Part shown: piece after piece, positions 48,733 through 59,541 of the stretch
How positions within the stretch are numbered: position 1 is the stretch's first letter
Layout: each line of letters starts with the position of its first letter
Assembly: GCA_000181795.3 (NCBI GenBank)
Contig: CM012955.1
Span: 5,763,926 to 5,827,925, forward strand
Direction of reading: 5' to 3'
Source of the DNA: Trichinella spiralis
Lineage: Eukaryota > Nematoda > Enoplea > Trichinellida > Trichinellidae
DNA: 64,000 nucleotides
Position numbers and translations under genes: made by a program
The notes under the pieces: generated by a model
Told to the model about the DNA's origin: nothing
Seen by the model: the letters and a program-made list of their open reading frames with translations, nothing else
The model's database searches: none

Positions 48733-49545
48733 AATCAGGTATTATTAGCATACCAGCATCGTTCAGAATTCGTTTCAGTTGAACGTTGGAATAAGATTAA
48801 CTGATACAAAATTAATAAATTGAACGTTTTATTCTAGCTTCAGTCTATTTCAAAGCAATTTCTGTCAAAATAATGCTGTAGTAGACTCGCAGGGCAATCG
48901 TACTACACTTGATTATTGACAGTTAGATTCTGCAGCTAACTGTCTTCTTTCGCGCTAGATCTGAATTTTACAAATCTCGCTTTGTATCTGATAATTGTGA
49001 GTATATTTTATTGAATATACAATCAAACAACATGTAAATACGAGCGAACTGATACATCGACTTCTCTCATCAACGATCTAAAACCAAACCAAATAGTTTA
49101 CTATTATTCTCTGATTCAATAATAATAACAATATCAATTGTTTATTTTTTGCCACAAAAACAACGGCAGCAGTGGTGATAAATCAATCACAAACGTTGGC
49201 AGAGTGATAGGTTAATGGACGCTTCTGAAAATATCATTCGAATCGTGGGATTCTACAAATGCAAATTATATTGTAATAAAATTGTATTGGCCAAAATTGA
49301 AAAATATTGCACGAGGTTGTGCATTTTGAGCAAATAATTTAACTCTAATAGAGAAAGTGCTCCATTTACTGAAAATCACGCAATTTTGATTCAGTTTTAA
49401 GAAAGTTGCGCATCGGCATCTTTACAGTATTACAGTATGATTAGCGATGTGACAACTTTTATAGCTACTTATTGAAAAAATACTGGATAAGTTTTACTGA
49501 AACTATGCCCAGCATTCTAATTTATCGATTCCTGTAAGATAATGT
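48733..49545. repeat. dispersed direct repeat, copy A (split by an LTR)
   Basis: Without its insert this copy is about 430 bp and matches 52911-53335 in the same orientation. Similarity is highest from 49266 to 49540 (runs such as gtattggccaaaattgaaaa and agtttt-aagaaagttgcgca) and weaker at the left. It is interrupted by the 381 bp solo LTR at 48877. It has no coding capacity. Confidence 0.85.
48877..49257. mobile_element. solo LTR with 5 bp target-site duplication
   Basis: The insert begins TGTAG and ends CTACA, the TG...CA ends of an LTR with a 5 bp inverted terminus. It is flanked by AATGC at 48872-48876 and 49258-49262. The sister repeat at 53052 reads ataatgcaaatta with a single AATGC, giving the unoccupied site. 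381 bp, TG/CA ends and a 5 bp duplication fit an LTR retrotransposon of the BEL/Pao or Ty3/Gypsy type. No pol or gag lies beside it, so it is solo, formed by LTR-LTR recombination. Confidence 0.7.
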
Positions 49546-52500
49546 AGGATTTGCACCGAGGTTTCTTGAAGCCTTCAAGACAACAAGGCTTCAACCATAA
49601 AATTTGGATTGCAAAAAAACTTTTTTCTCTTAAAAATGAACAGATTTGATCAGTGAAGATTATACATGAGCCAAAAATTTGTCCGCACGTTTTCTTGCAG
49701 CGTATTTGTCGACATATTGACACAAAAGAGCCACAGTTATGGGAGTTTAATGGTAATAAAGAAACAAGAAATAAAATATATAAATTTAATCAGTGTGTAA
49801 AGAACATTCTTTTATTTAATTTTAATTAAAAATTTTCAATGTTTACGGCAAGAAAGTGTTGTTTATTATGATAGCATTTGTCCCTGATTTTCATTTACTA
49901 TCTATACGAAGTTTTACGTTTAAAACTTTTTTAATGCAATTTTATTGATAAATTGCAGTACATAAATAAAATTCCTACAATATGATGAGTTTCAATAACA
50001 AATATAATGAAATACTACTTGCTCGCTCCATAAATGTCAAATTCGACTAAGTCGTAGTTTTCACAGATTTCTGAGAAATCCACGATTGCATGTTAGTGAA
50101 AGTTCATATACATGTAAATTGTAAAATAATGTTTGAAATTATGAAGAATTATTAATCAACTTATAGTCATTTTTTGAATACATGTGGTTAATTTGACTAA
50201 ACTTATATGCAGACATCTCAAAAGATTCGCATCAATACTAGTAGTCATGATTAGGCGTGTTTGGCATAAAATGTTAATACTTTTATTTTCATGACATTTG
50301 GAATTTACTTCCATTAAAAGTTGCTAAATTTACAATTCATTTTCAAAAGCAGAATTCAAGCATTGCACAAATGAATTCAAACTGTCCAATGAACAGCTAA
50401 ATCAGTGCTTCCCAAAATTTTCCAGATTACCTTAACAACCCATAAAAGTGATGACAAAAAACAATAAATTTCAAGTTTGACTATTTATTCAAATCAAGTG
50501 TCCATTCAGAAAAGAGATATATGCTTGGTACATTGCGACTAATTTGGCTACATATGGAAAGACAAGTACAAATTTTTAACCACTGTCCATATACCGGGAT
50601 AGAACGGGAAAATATTATATCAATTCGTGAACCTCTGCTGCCTCCTTCAACTCTTCGTTAGAAGGCGTATAAATTCTTCATTTTGTTCGCACAAATGGCT
50701 CAATAATATGACATTGAAATAAAGGAGTGTAATTTTGTTTACTGCTGTAGTGGCGTATTCCATTGAAAGATGAAGACGCTGAATGAGGTGTTCACCAATA
50801 CTGTCCAACCTTCAAATTCACCAATACATCTGGCATTCACTTTTTCATGAACAAGTGATTCAACGGCGGAAGTCTACCACTGACGGAGCTCCACCTGTTG
50901 GAACCGTTAGTAAATTCGTAAGAGCAATCTCATTTTCTTAGAAAAACTTTTCCACGATGGCATTTATCTGCTCTTCGGTACTGTCTGCTGCCAAATGGTA
51001 ACTCTTGATCTTCCTCTTGTTCACCTTTTCTCGTGTTCCGAAGAAAGCTAACAAATAGTAAAGTTCGTTCCTTGGAACAGTTAATTTTACCACGATTGTC
51101 CGAAACAATTGTGCAGTCCTGATAAAATGCACAACGTATCTTCCTCATCACTGGCCATCTCGTCAATTCAGTGTTGTATGCCGTATTACAAGTCAATGGA
51201 ATTTTCTTGATTATATCCGTTGCCTATTTTGAGCCCACAACTTGATCCTAGGATTCAGGTAGATTGCATGATGCTGGTGATTACCGCTCGATTTCAACCA
51301 TTACCTTAACTAATTCACACTGGTAAATAAACACTGCCAGAAGATGCAACTTGATTCTGGAAAGCGACTCTGGTGTGAGAGAGATTGATACTGCGTTCTC
51401 TCCGGCAAGCCACATCCACAGGTCACCTTTTCCGGTCCTGCGCGGACTCTTCGCTCTATCGGGGATGATCCAATGGACGCCAGACTTCAATACTCGTTAG
51501 AGTTGGGTCTTGATAACGGCCAGGTACAATTCTGAACAGTCCGCCACACTGCTCTGCGTCCACTTTTGTCTAGTCCTCGGTCTTATGGCTCTTCTACGAT
51601 CACTGACCGACCATTTTAGACGATCGCTGACGGCTTACAACGGTATTTCTCCCGGTATATATACATATAGGCACTGCCGTCGTGGCCTGCGTGAACTGCC
51701 AATCGAGTGACTCAGTCACCGCACGCACCGTGGGGAGTACGTGCTATCCTAGCGACAATCATGCTACTTACTCTCCACCTTCGGCGGCTTTGTTTCCTTT
51801 TTCCAGAACTGGGCCTGACACGCCGATGGTCCTTTACCGGATTCATCAGTATCAGCGATGATGGCCTCATCGCCTGCCGCTAGCTCCACCGGTGGGACCC
51901 CCAATGTCATCTGATAATGCACGACTGAGATTGCTTGCACAAGATTGGGCTGTTTGCAAGGCAGATGAATCTGGAGAGCACAACAGCCTAATCGCTTGCG
52001 CAGCAAGACCACGCCGTGCCTAGATAACTGGGGTTACTGTGCTTCCAGTTTCCAACAATATTCGGTTTCTGGCATGGCAACACGGTACGCAGAATGTGAC
52101 TAACAGCTGGGAAGAGTAATTCTTCGTTGTTAATGCGCAGCTTCCCTGTCTCGGCAATCAGAAGAGAAATGTTCTATAAAGTTCCCGATCGACCGTTTTC
52201 TTGCTCTGCCGCAGACGAAAACAAAGTTGATAATATTGGTAGTGCATAAAATCTGTCCGAAGTGACAAATTCTTTTTTGCTTTCAAGTCGAGAACCATTT
52301 CCAAGTGTTCAAATAATCATCATGTAACGTCCCACCGGTGGAGACTAGCGGTACAGATTCCGTTTCACGTCTATCGAAACGGGCATCGCAGTCTGGGTTG
52401 ATTTTTGATCACATTCGCGCTTATTCGACGACATCCATACAACAGAAGAAACAGCAACTCAGTACAGTAGAATATGCAATTACAACCAGCTAACAACAAT

Positions 52501-52910
52501 CATCGAGATAAAACCATTTGATCAACTCAACTTCACCACCAATACAATTAGCAAACACCTCATTGTATTGGTGATGAACTATCAGAACCACATTTCGCTT
52601 TAAACCGTATTGTCAATGCATCAAATGGATTGACTACCACCACAAAATCAACCAACTGCACTGCGACCACTAAACATAATGATCGCCACGTCGTGACGTC
52701 TACACCGTAACCCTTTTCGACAATCAAGTGCGAGCTGTTTTCTACTGTGGGGGATACGGTGAGTAGGTGCTCATAGTGGTGTTTTCGCCTCTTCTACGGT
52801 CAGATCTGCAACAAATCGAGCGTTAATATCTTCCCTGGACTGTTACATGCATTTTCCTTAATAATGGGCACTTCTTCACTCAAAAGGCACATCTAATGCA
52901 TACGGTAAAT
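49546..52910. other. block between direct repeats, GC-richer centre, no intact gene
   Basis: 50.8-52.8 kb is less AT-rich than most of the window. Frames are short: on the minus strand one at 51132-50938 ends in YHLAADSTEEQINAIVEKFF, and another at 52012-51764 is acidic. No reverse transcriptase, integrase or transposase motif is visible. A 22-23 nt inverted repeat lies at 51878-51899 and 52329-52351, and a gtgactcagtcac palindrome near 51707-51719. It is most likely an old mobile element or mobile-element graveyard. Confidence 0.4.
51878..52351. repeat. inverted repeat pair around ccaccggtgg
   Basis: The left arm (51878-51899) is ccgctagctccaccggtggg plus ac. The right arm (52329-52351) is its reverse complement with one inserted base (gtcccaccggtggagactag plus cgg). 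The arms are about 430 bp apart and each contains the palindrome ccaccggtgg. Confidence 0.75.
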
Positions 52911-53335
52911 AATCAAGTATTAACGTACAACAAATCGTTACAATTGGTTGCAGTTGATGGTTATAGAAAGAGAAACTACTACCAAATGAATAAATTGAGC
53001 GTTTCATACTTGGTTTAGTCAGTTTTGAAGCATTTTCTATCAAAATAATGCAAATTAAGATGTAATAAAATTGTATTGGCCAAAATTGAAAAATATTGCA
53101 CGAGGTTGCGCATTTTGAGCAAAGAATTTAACTCTGATAAAAAAAGTGCTCCATTTACTGAAAATCACGCATTTTTGATTCAGTTTTAAGAAAGTTGCGC
53201 ATCGGCACCTTTACAGTATTTACAGTATGATCGGCGATGTGTCAACTTTTATAGTTATTTATTGAAAAAATACTGGATAATTTTCACTGAAATTATACCC
53301 AGTATTCTGATTTATCGATTCCTGTAGGAAAATGT
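52911..53335. repeat. dispersed direct repeat, copy B (empty LTR site)
   Basis: Uninterrupted partner of copy A at 48733-49545. It keeps the single AATGC at the position where copy A carries the solo LTR. Substitutions between the copies are scattered, so the duplication is not recent. Confidence 0.85.
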
Positions 53336-54435
53336 AAAATTCATGAATGTAAAATCATGTTATTAATTTTGCCATAGCAAATTTTCAATTTTCTCAGCAT
53401 ACAACTGTTGCTCATTCTACTGACAATTGTTTGTAGTTTTTGTTTATTCTTTACGGCAACCTTTGACTTGAAAATTTGTGTTATATCTTAGTTTCAAGAG
53501 AAAAGTTAAAATTAACTGAATTGATGTAATCATTTTGAGAAAATGTGTATAGAAGTGGACAAACCAGAACAACCAAAAAAGTATAACAATTGCAGCCAGA
53601 GGGTGCTTGCTACGATGATCTACCGGGAACAGTCTCTCGAACTTAACAATTTGCTGAAATAGTAGCATTCGTTTAGACGGCTGTTAGTTTTAATTTTTGA
53701 ATACTGCTATTGTTATGCTATTAAATATTGAAAAATATAGTTTGAGAAAGGATCATTGAAATTTATCATCGTCACATATCGCACGACAGAACCGAAAATG
53801 TTCTATGTTTTCTATTCTTTTCTTGAAAAAACTTCAAAGTTGATAGTTGGTTCTCTTGCATGTTGTTAATAGTTCGATTAGTCTAAATGTGAAACAACTG
53901 CTGGAACAGATTGGTGGAGAAGAAGCTGTTTTTGAACGGCCACAGCTTATACAAGCAACTTGGCTATTCAACAGTTCGGCACTGCTTTGATGATTGTAAC
54001 AATTTTTCGGAACTCTTTTATGCAATAAATTTTCTTTAAGCACTATATGCATCCAGAGCATCTGCTTCAAAATACGACTTTTCGGTTAGTCTTTTGAAGT
54101 GACATTTTTTTCATCACTATTGTGAGATATTGATATTTGATTTTGAAATTTCTTCATATATCATTTGTTGAATTTATTTTTATATTTTTTTAACAATATC
54201 TAAATAATAAAAATAACATCTGAAATAAGTTTTGGAAAATAAAATTCAAAAATAACTACTTTAAAGTTGAATGTCATTTGAAGTTGCAATTATTTTATAG
54301 CCAAGCTGAAAGTTGTTCATATAGGTGCGACCGGAAAAAGCTGTCAATGTAGAAAATGAAGAATTTTTTTCCTGAGATAATTCACAAGGTGCCTGAATGA
54401 CTGACGTGACAAAAGTTTGATATTCAGCGAATAGA

Positions 54436-54876
54436 ATGGGCAGCTGTTCGCATAGAGGAAAAAATTCGCCATCTGAAACAGTTCATGCAGAAATGATGAT
54501 CAATCAAAAATGTATAGCTTTGTTCCAGATGAAAAAGTTTAAATTGAATTCTTCTCTGAAAAGTAACACTGAAAAATTTCTGAACGACAGAAAACAGCCG
54601 CAAGCTTTTATGATGGCTAGACATGAATTAATTAATTGCACATATTTTCAAAAAATTTTCCCAACTTATCCACGAAAAATGACTAAGTACAGCGGCATTA
54701 TTCCACCTTTCAGTAGTGAGTGTGCGTTTTTGAAATATGCCGCTTTATTCTACAATGAAATAGAAATTCAATGCGCAGTACACATTTATTTGATGATGCT
54801 TATTTCGATTTGCAAATATTTTTTTACCAGCACAATATTAGCTGGAATCGTAAAGCGTGTCATATGTGTGGAATAA
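54436..54876 (+). CDS. hypothetical ORF, 146 codons
   Basis: A single open frame from ATG 54436 has its stop TAA inside an AATAAA hexamer (54873-54878). The first two thirds are hydrophilic and basic; the end has a hydrophobic segment (IYLLMM-like, around YLMMLISICKYFFTSTI). It has no family match and no splice sites. Its length is somewhat more than expected by chance here, but codon use looks like the AT-rich background. It could equally be a chance frame or mobile-element remnant. Confidence 0.22.
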   Translation: MGSCSHRGKNSPSETVHAEMMINQKCIALFQMKKFKLNSSLKSNTEKFLNDRKQPQAFMMARHELINCTYFQKIFPTYPRKMTKYSGIIPPFSSECAFLKYAALFYNEIEIQCAVHIYLMMLISICKYFFTSTILAGIVKRVICVE

Positions 54877-54890
54877 ATTTTCTTCATAAT

Positions 54891-54903
54891 CCCCCCCCCC
54901 CCC
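54891..54903. repeat. C13 homopolymer
   Basis: Thirteen consecutive C directly after the AATAAA-containing end of the hypothetical ORF. Confidence 0.85.
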
Positions 54904-55342
54904 AATGCAAAACAGCAACTACATGCAACCTGTAATTTATTACTGGAACACAGAAAAAAAAAACAAAAATATAACATAAAACACCAGAATGAAATTGCTT
55001 GAAATATATATATAATATTACTCAGAAGATCTGGTTGGAGTATATCAAGTGAAAATATATTTTTACAAGAATCAAATGTACGTTAAATAGAGGGATGATT
55101 TCCTGGCCCATGATTCAGCATGGCAGACTTTTGACTCTGCGTTGAATGAAGCTTGTTTCCATCATCACAATGAAAACAAAATATTTTGCTGCAAGAAAAA
55201 AAGGAAACTGCAAAACAAAAAATAACATGAAAAGTAATGTCATGACAAAACTTGTACAAGCAACTTTACACTGATGTTAATAATAAATACTTATTATAAA
55301 TGGAATAATAACAAAAAAGATATACTTGGAAAATATCCTCAG

Positions 55343-55396
55343 TATATAAATAGATAAATAAATAAATATATATATATATATATGTATATGTATATG
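55343..55396. repeat. ATAA/TA/TATG microsatellite
   Basis: A compound array: AAAT units, then TA units, then TATATG units. Confidence 0.85.
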
Positions 55397-55668
55397 TTCG
55401 AGTATGTGTATGGTTGTGAAAGAGATTTTTATCATTATAAACGACGATGATAATAATGAAAATACAATGCTGGCATGTTGTAAACGACGAAACGGCAAGT
55501 CATACACGTTTGGTGTTGTTCCCAATCGCTTGAACAGAAGATTAACGCTGTGGAACAATCGAACTGCACGTCATTTAGGATTATTTTCTAAAAGTGAAAA
55601 AATTTACATTCTGAAGAAATAAATTTCCCATACAGGAAGTAAATACAGGCAAAGTGAGTAAGCGAAAT

Positions 55669-58600
55669 TTACCGAAAATTGCATACTGAGGACTCAAGCT
55701 GAGTTCTGCTGACTTTCGCCCGGCGATTTTTTCCTGCAATGGAATCACCACTAAATATGGTATCCAATTTTACCGAACCGCCGCCTACACTGCTGCATTC
55801 GCTGTTCGCCCTAGTTTGACGTCCATCCGAAGAAGAACCTGGTGAAAGCATGGAATCGTTGGATATCTGAAAAACAAAACCATATTCATCGTGTAAAAAA
55901 GCACACCTTTTCAAAAAAAACATACCAAACTTTGATCACGTTCACGTTCACGTTCACGTTTGAATGTGCAGTGCTTCAATTCACTGGTCGCCTTGCGCTT
56001 GTTGCTTCTATAAAACAACAATAATAATCAAATATGATCAAATACCATACGTGCGTGGAAGTGGGAATAAAGAATTACTTTGCCGTTGATCGGCTCCCAA
56101 TACTTTCGGCTAATCCTGAATCGGATGGCGAGTTTTTCAACAATCCAGCTTTGTGCATTCTGTCGATGAACAGGTCGTACATTTCTCTGGAGCAGAAATC
56201 AACTTGAATCCGAGCTTCGTATATTTTACTCCCTTTCATGCCCTGTCATGCCAAAATATCACATTATCATCAATGAACACAAAAACAACAAATCAACGCA
56301 TCTTTTCTTTTCTTCTTTTTTTTACCTGTACGGCTTTTTGCGCCGCGTCAACATCGTCAAAAACTACAACCGCTTGATGCATCTGAGCATCGATGATCAC
56401 ATCAATGACACAACCATAAAATCCCAGTTTTCGACGGAGATAAACTTCAGTTACGTGCGTAGGCAAATCATCTATCCAAACCATGGTAGTGGGAACCGGC
56501 TTGCCAAATCCAACCTAGCAAAATAGTTTTATTTTAATTTATTTTCATTAAATTACAAAAATAATCATCGACAAGTACTTTGACTTTATTTCGACCAATG
56601 ATTCCGTCAGTTTCCATGGCCAGAATTGCATTTACCACTGATACGATGTCGGCAAATTGAATGAAACAAAACGGAGCAGGAGTATCTCTATTTTTAATGT
56701 CCACATCCTGGAAAAATTCATACACCAATAATTAATTCATCAGTGTGAAATTCATCGACAATTTATTATTCAATAGAGCTGAATTACCAAAATTTCCCCA
56801 AATTGGTTAAAATGTTTCGTCAGATCCTCTTCTCTGAGCCGATTGTCCAAATTGCCAACGTACAAAGTGCGAGACGATTTCGGATGATAGCAGTCAACAT
56901 CTCGAGCCAACGGCCGCTTTTCATTATCTTCGACGTCCATCTCGCTGCTGGCCAAAACCGCATTCAACGGTTTTCCAAAGAAAACTTCGTTCATTGCATT
57001 TTCCAAAGCCGCCTGCGCATCCACCTCTCTTGAACAAATATGGCAAACATCAACACCTACACGGGATATTTCATTTCCAACGTCTGTCTCACCTGCGAAA
57101 ATGCACTATGGCGTAACGACTCGATCCGGAGCCGATCACTTTCACTTCGACCACTTTTCCATACTTTTTGAATTTGTGATACAATCCATCTTTGATGCTA
57201 GAATCGGACGAACGTGGCGGCAAATCCCTAACCATTATTGGGACACGCATTGCTTGAAAAACGCGCGGCCGTGGTTCCGAAGTGACCGTGCCTTCACTAA
57301 CCGAAGGGGACTGTGTGCTGAAAATTAACATTCCAATGTTGTCAATAAAAGATTTCTGCGAAACGGAAACACACCTTTCATCTGGAGAACCGCCGTCACT
57401 TTGTACCGTCTCCGCTTGTTCAGATTCAGGAGAGGATGGAACTTCTTGCCGAGGCGGCGGAGGCGGGGCTGGAATACTAAAAACCACACAAATATTATAC
57501 ACACAATAAAACAACAAGCTCAACATATAAAGCAAAGTAGAATTCATCTCTCGTTCTTTTTTCTATGTGGAATAATATATGAAGCCAGATCTAAAAGAAA
57601 AAAAAACACCCAACTTTTCTATCAGAACACCCTCGTTTATCAACTTAGTCTATTTCTCAAAAAGTGTTTAATTAAAACATTTTGCCAAAATAAAAATACA
57701 CCCACGAAGTTAGCCTATTTGAAATTACAAAAGAAAATATCTACTACCACTTAACTGTACAGTTTGCACTGATTAGTAAAAACAAACAGAAAAAATACGC
57801 TAAATATAGAGAGAAAAAAGAAACGAATTGCTCAATCAAATTCTCCACCATTGTCGACCATTATTGAAAACACTTTTTTTAATGCTAAAAAAAAGGTTTT
57901 TGATTACTTTTATCAACAAAAACAGATTTCGTCGTTGCAACCAACGTATGCAAAGCTAGAAAACAACCGGAACGTTCATTTATTTCACCTCGTAAAGTCA
58001 AAAGTACACGTTCAACACTGGCATTCGGTTCATTCAACGGTGGTTCAATTTGGCAAGGAGCAAAATGAAATCTCAGATAACAAAATACGCAAGTATCATT
58101 CCCTAGATCAGGGTGATTGGAAAACAGTGAAACTTGAGAGAGGGTAAATGATTAAATGAAGGCCGTAGCTGTTTATTTTTTCAACAGAGGGAAAAAATTT
58201 TCAGAAATTTCAGATTTCAGATAAAATTGAACCAATCACTGGTGAAAATAGTGCACCTCACGAACAAAATAATAATAATGATAATACACATAATGCCAGA
58301 CGAACACATTGCCCATCGATCTAAAATCATTATAACGTAAATCAGGTGGGGGTAATTCTCTGCGCAGTAATTCTGTGTTTTGTACTCTGGGCTCATTGTC
58401 CACCGGCTGGTTTCTGAAATAGAATTAAAAGTATAACGTCGAACCTATGAAAAAAGATATCACAAGAAAACCAATTACGACTTTTAAAATACGAAGTCGT
58501 ATAAAACAGCAAGCAAAAAAAATGAAAAGAAAAAAAATGCCAATCAACCTTATTTAAAAAATAAATTGTTGAAGCAAATAAAACTAATCAAACCAAAAAC

Positions 58601-59541
58601 ATGACAGTATTCTCGGTGGAAAAAAACAGCAGAAAAAAGATCAACAACTGGCTACATTACAAGCGAGCAACGATCAGAATACAACGCGGAATGTTTGAAA
58701 AGTGCCAAACTTCATTGCATCCGAAATCGCTCGCTCCGTCAGAAGCAATGTTGACCAAGAGAGCATCCAAAATATCTGCAATCAGAACTGGAAAATTAAG
58801 AACAGAAATGCCATATCACTGAAGCCTTAATTTGATAAAAGAAAATAAAACTACAAAACTGCTTTAACAAATGAATGCATGGACAAACAAAGAACAGAAA
58901 GAAAACTACTACCGGAACAAAAGATTTCGAAAGCAAAAATCAATACAGATGAGAAAAATAAATTCTGCAATAAAAAAAGAGTAATAAATGAACAATATTA
59001 CCTCAAAATTACGGGTTGACGACCACATTTTCGAAAGAACGGATAATCGGGATCCACTTCAGGCCAAACTTGACGAAAAACGAGCGGTTCACTTTCCAGG
59101 TAGTGATCTCGCACCATCAGTCGTAAAACGGACAGCGAACTTCGATACGAGACGAAAATATCCGCGTACGGATCTGCCCGTAAAACAATGAACGACTCAA
59201 TCAGCCCATATCTGAAAGTGAAACTGCGTTGAAAAGACCAAATTGAGAAAATTTCAAAAAACATTCGCTGACTCCAACAAGTAGTTGTACAACTCGACAT
59301 CATCAAAAGACGTATAAATGTCCATCGCCTTGACGTGACGGCTGAAATACGGAGACAAGTCGGTAATTTCGGAATAATCATTTCGAGCCATGTGACGTGT
59401 ATTTGGGTATTCGCGTTCTGAATCGCAGCTGTCGCTTTCGCAGCTCACCTCCAACGGCTCGCAAATGGTGCAATAATCTTCACCGGAACTTTCACTTTCG
59501 TGATCCGAATTGTTTTCTAAAGCGCAACGGGGTTCGCTCAT
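55669..59541 (-). CDS. Spen/SHARP-like four-RRM protein
   Basis: Exons: 59541-59273, 59211-59002, 58413 to about 58242 (end uncertain), 57476-57375, 57317-57093, 57028-56788, 56707-56579, 56514-56326, 56242-56079, 56007-55926 and 55866-55669. The N-terminus is acidic and Ser-rich. A weak RRM1 follows (LYNYLLEYGLIESFIVLR), then a proline-rich linker. Next come RRM2 (MVRDLPPRSSDSSIKDGLYH), RRM3 (RTLYVGNLDNRLREEDLTKH, then FCFIQFADI) and RRM4 (VGFGKPVPTTMVWIDDLP, then ARIQVDFCSRE). Order and linkers match human SPEN, a nuclear RNA-binding corepressor. The tail is RERERERD plus Ser/Gly-rich sequence and lacks the SPOC domain. The final TAA (with frame CG before it) lies in a consensus donor (cggtaaat), so longer isoforms may splice on. 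An acceptor (tttttcag) ends 3 nt before the ATG, and exon 1 uses a weak donor (gtcagc). Confidence 0.82.
55939..55962 (-). repeat. hexanucleotide repeat encoding Arg-Glu
   Basis: Four near-perfect (CGTGAA)n units in the Spen-like coding sequence give the RERERER tract typical of splicing and RNA-binding proteins. Confidence 0.85.

Larger units (their letters stand above)
53336..55642. other. intergenic, no firm gene
   Basis: AT-rich sequence. A minus frame at 53668-53444 encodes one hydrophobic segment (AAIVILFWLFWFVHF) but has no other support. Plus frame 54436-54876 is listed separately. A C13 run lies at 54891-54903, and TA/ATAA arrays at 55343-55396. Confidence 0.4.

Noticed and set aside
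55669-57547. Initial reading of the RRM gene as a NONO/PSF (DBHS) protein
   Set aside because: The RRM order, the SIKDGLYHKFKKYGKV helix and the GFGKPVPTTMVW linker align with Spen RRM2-4. No NOPS domain is present.
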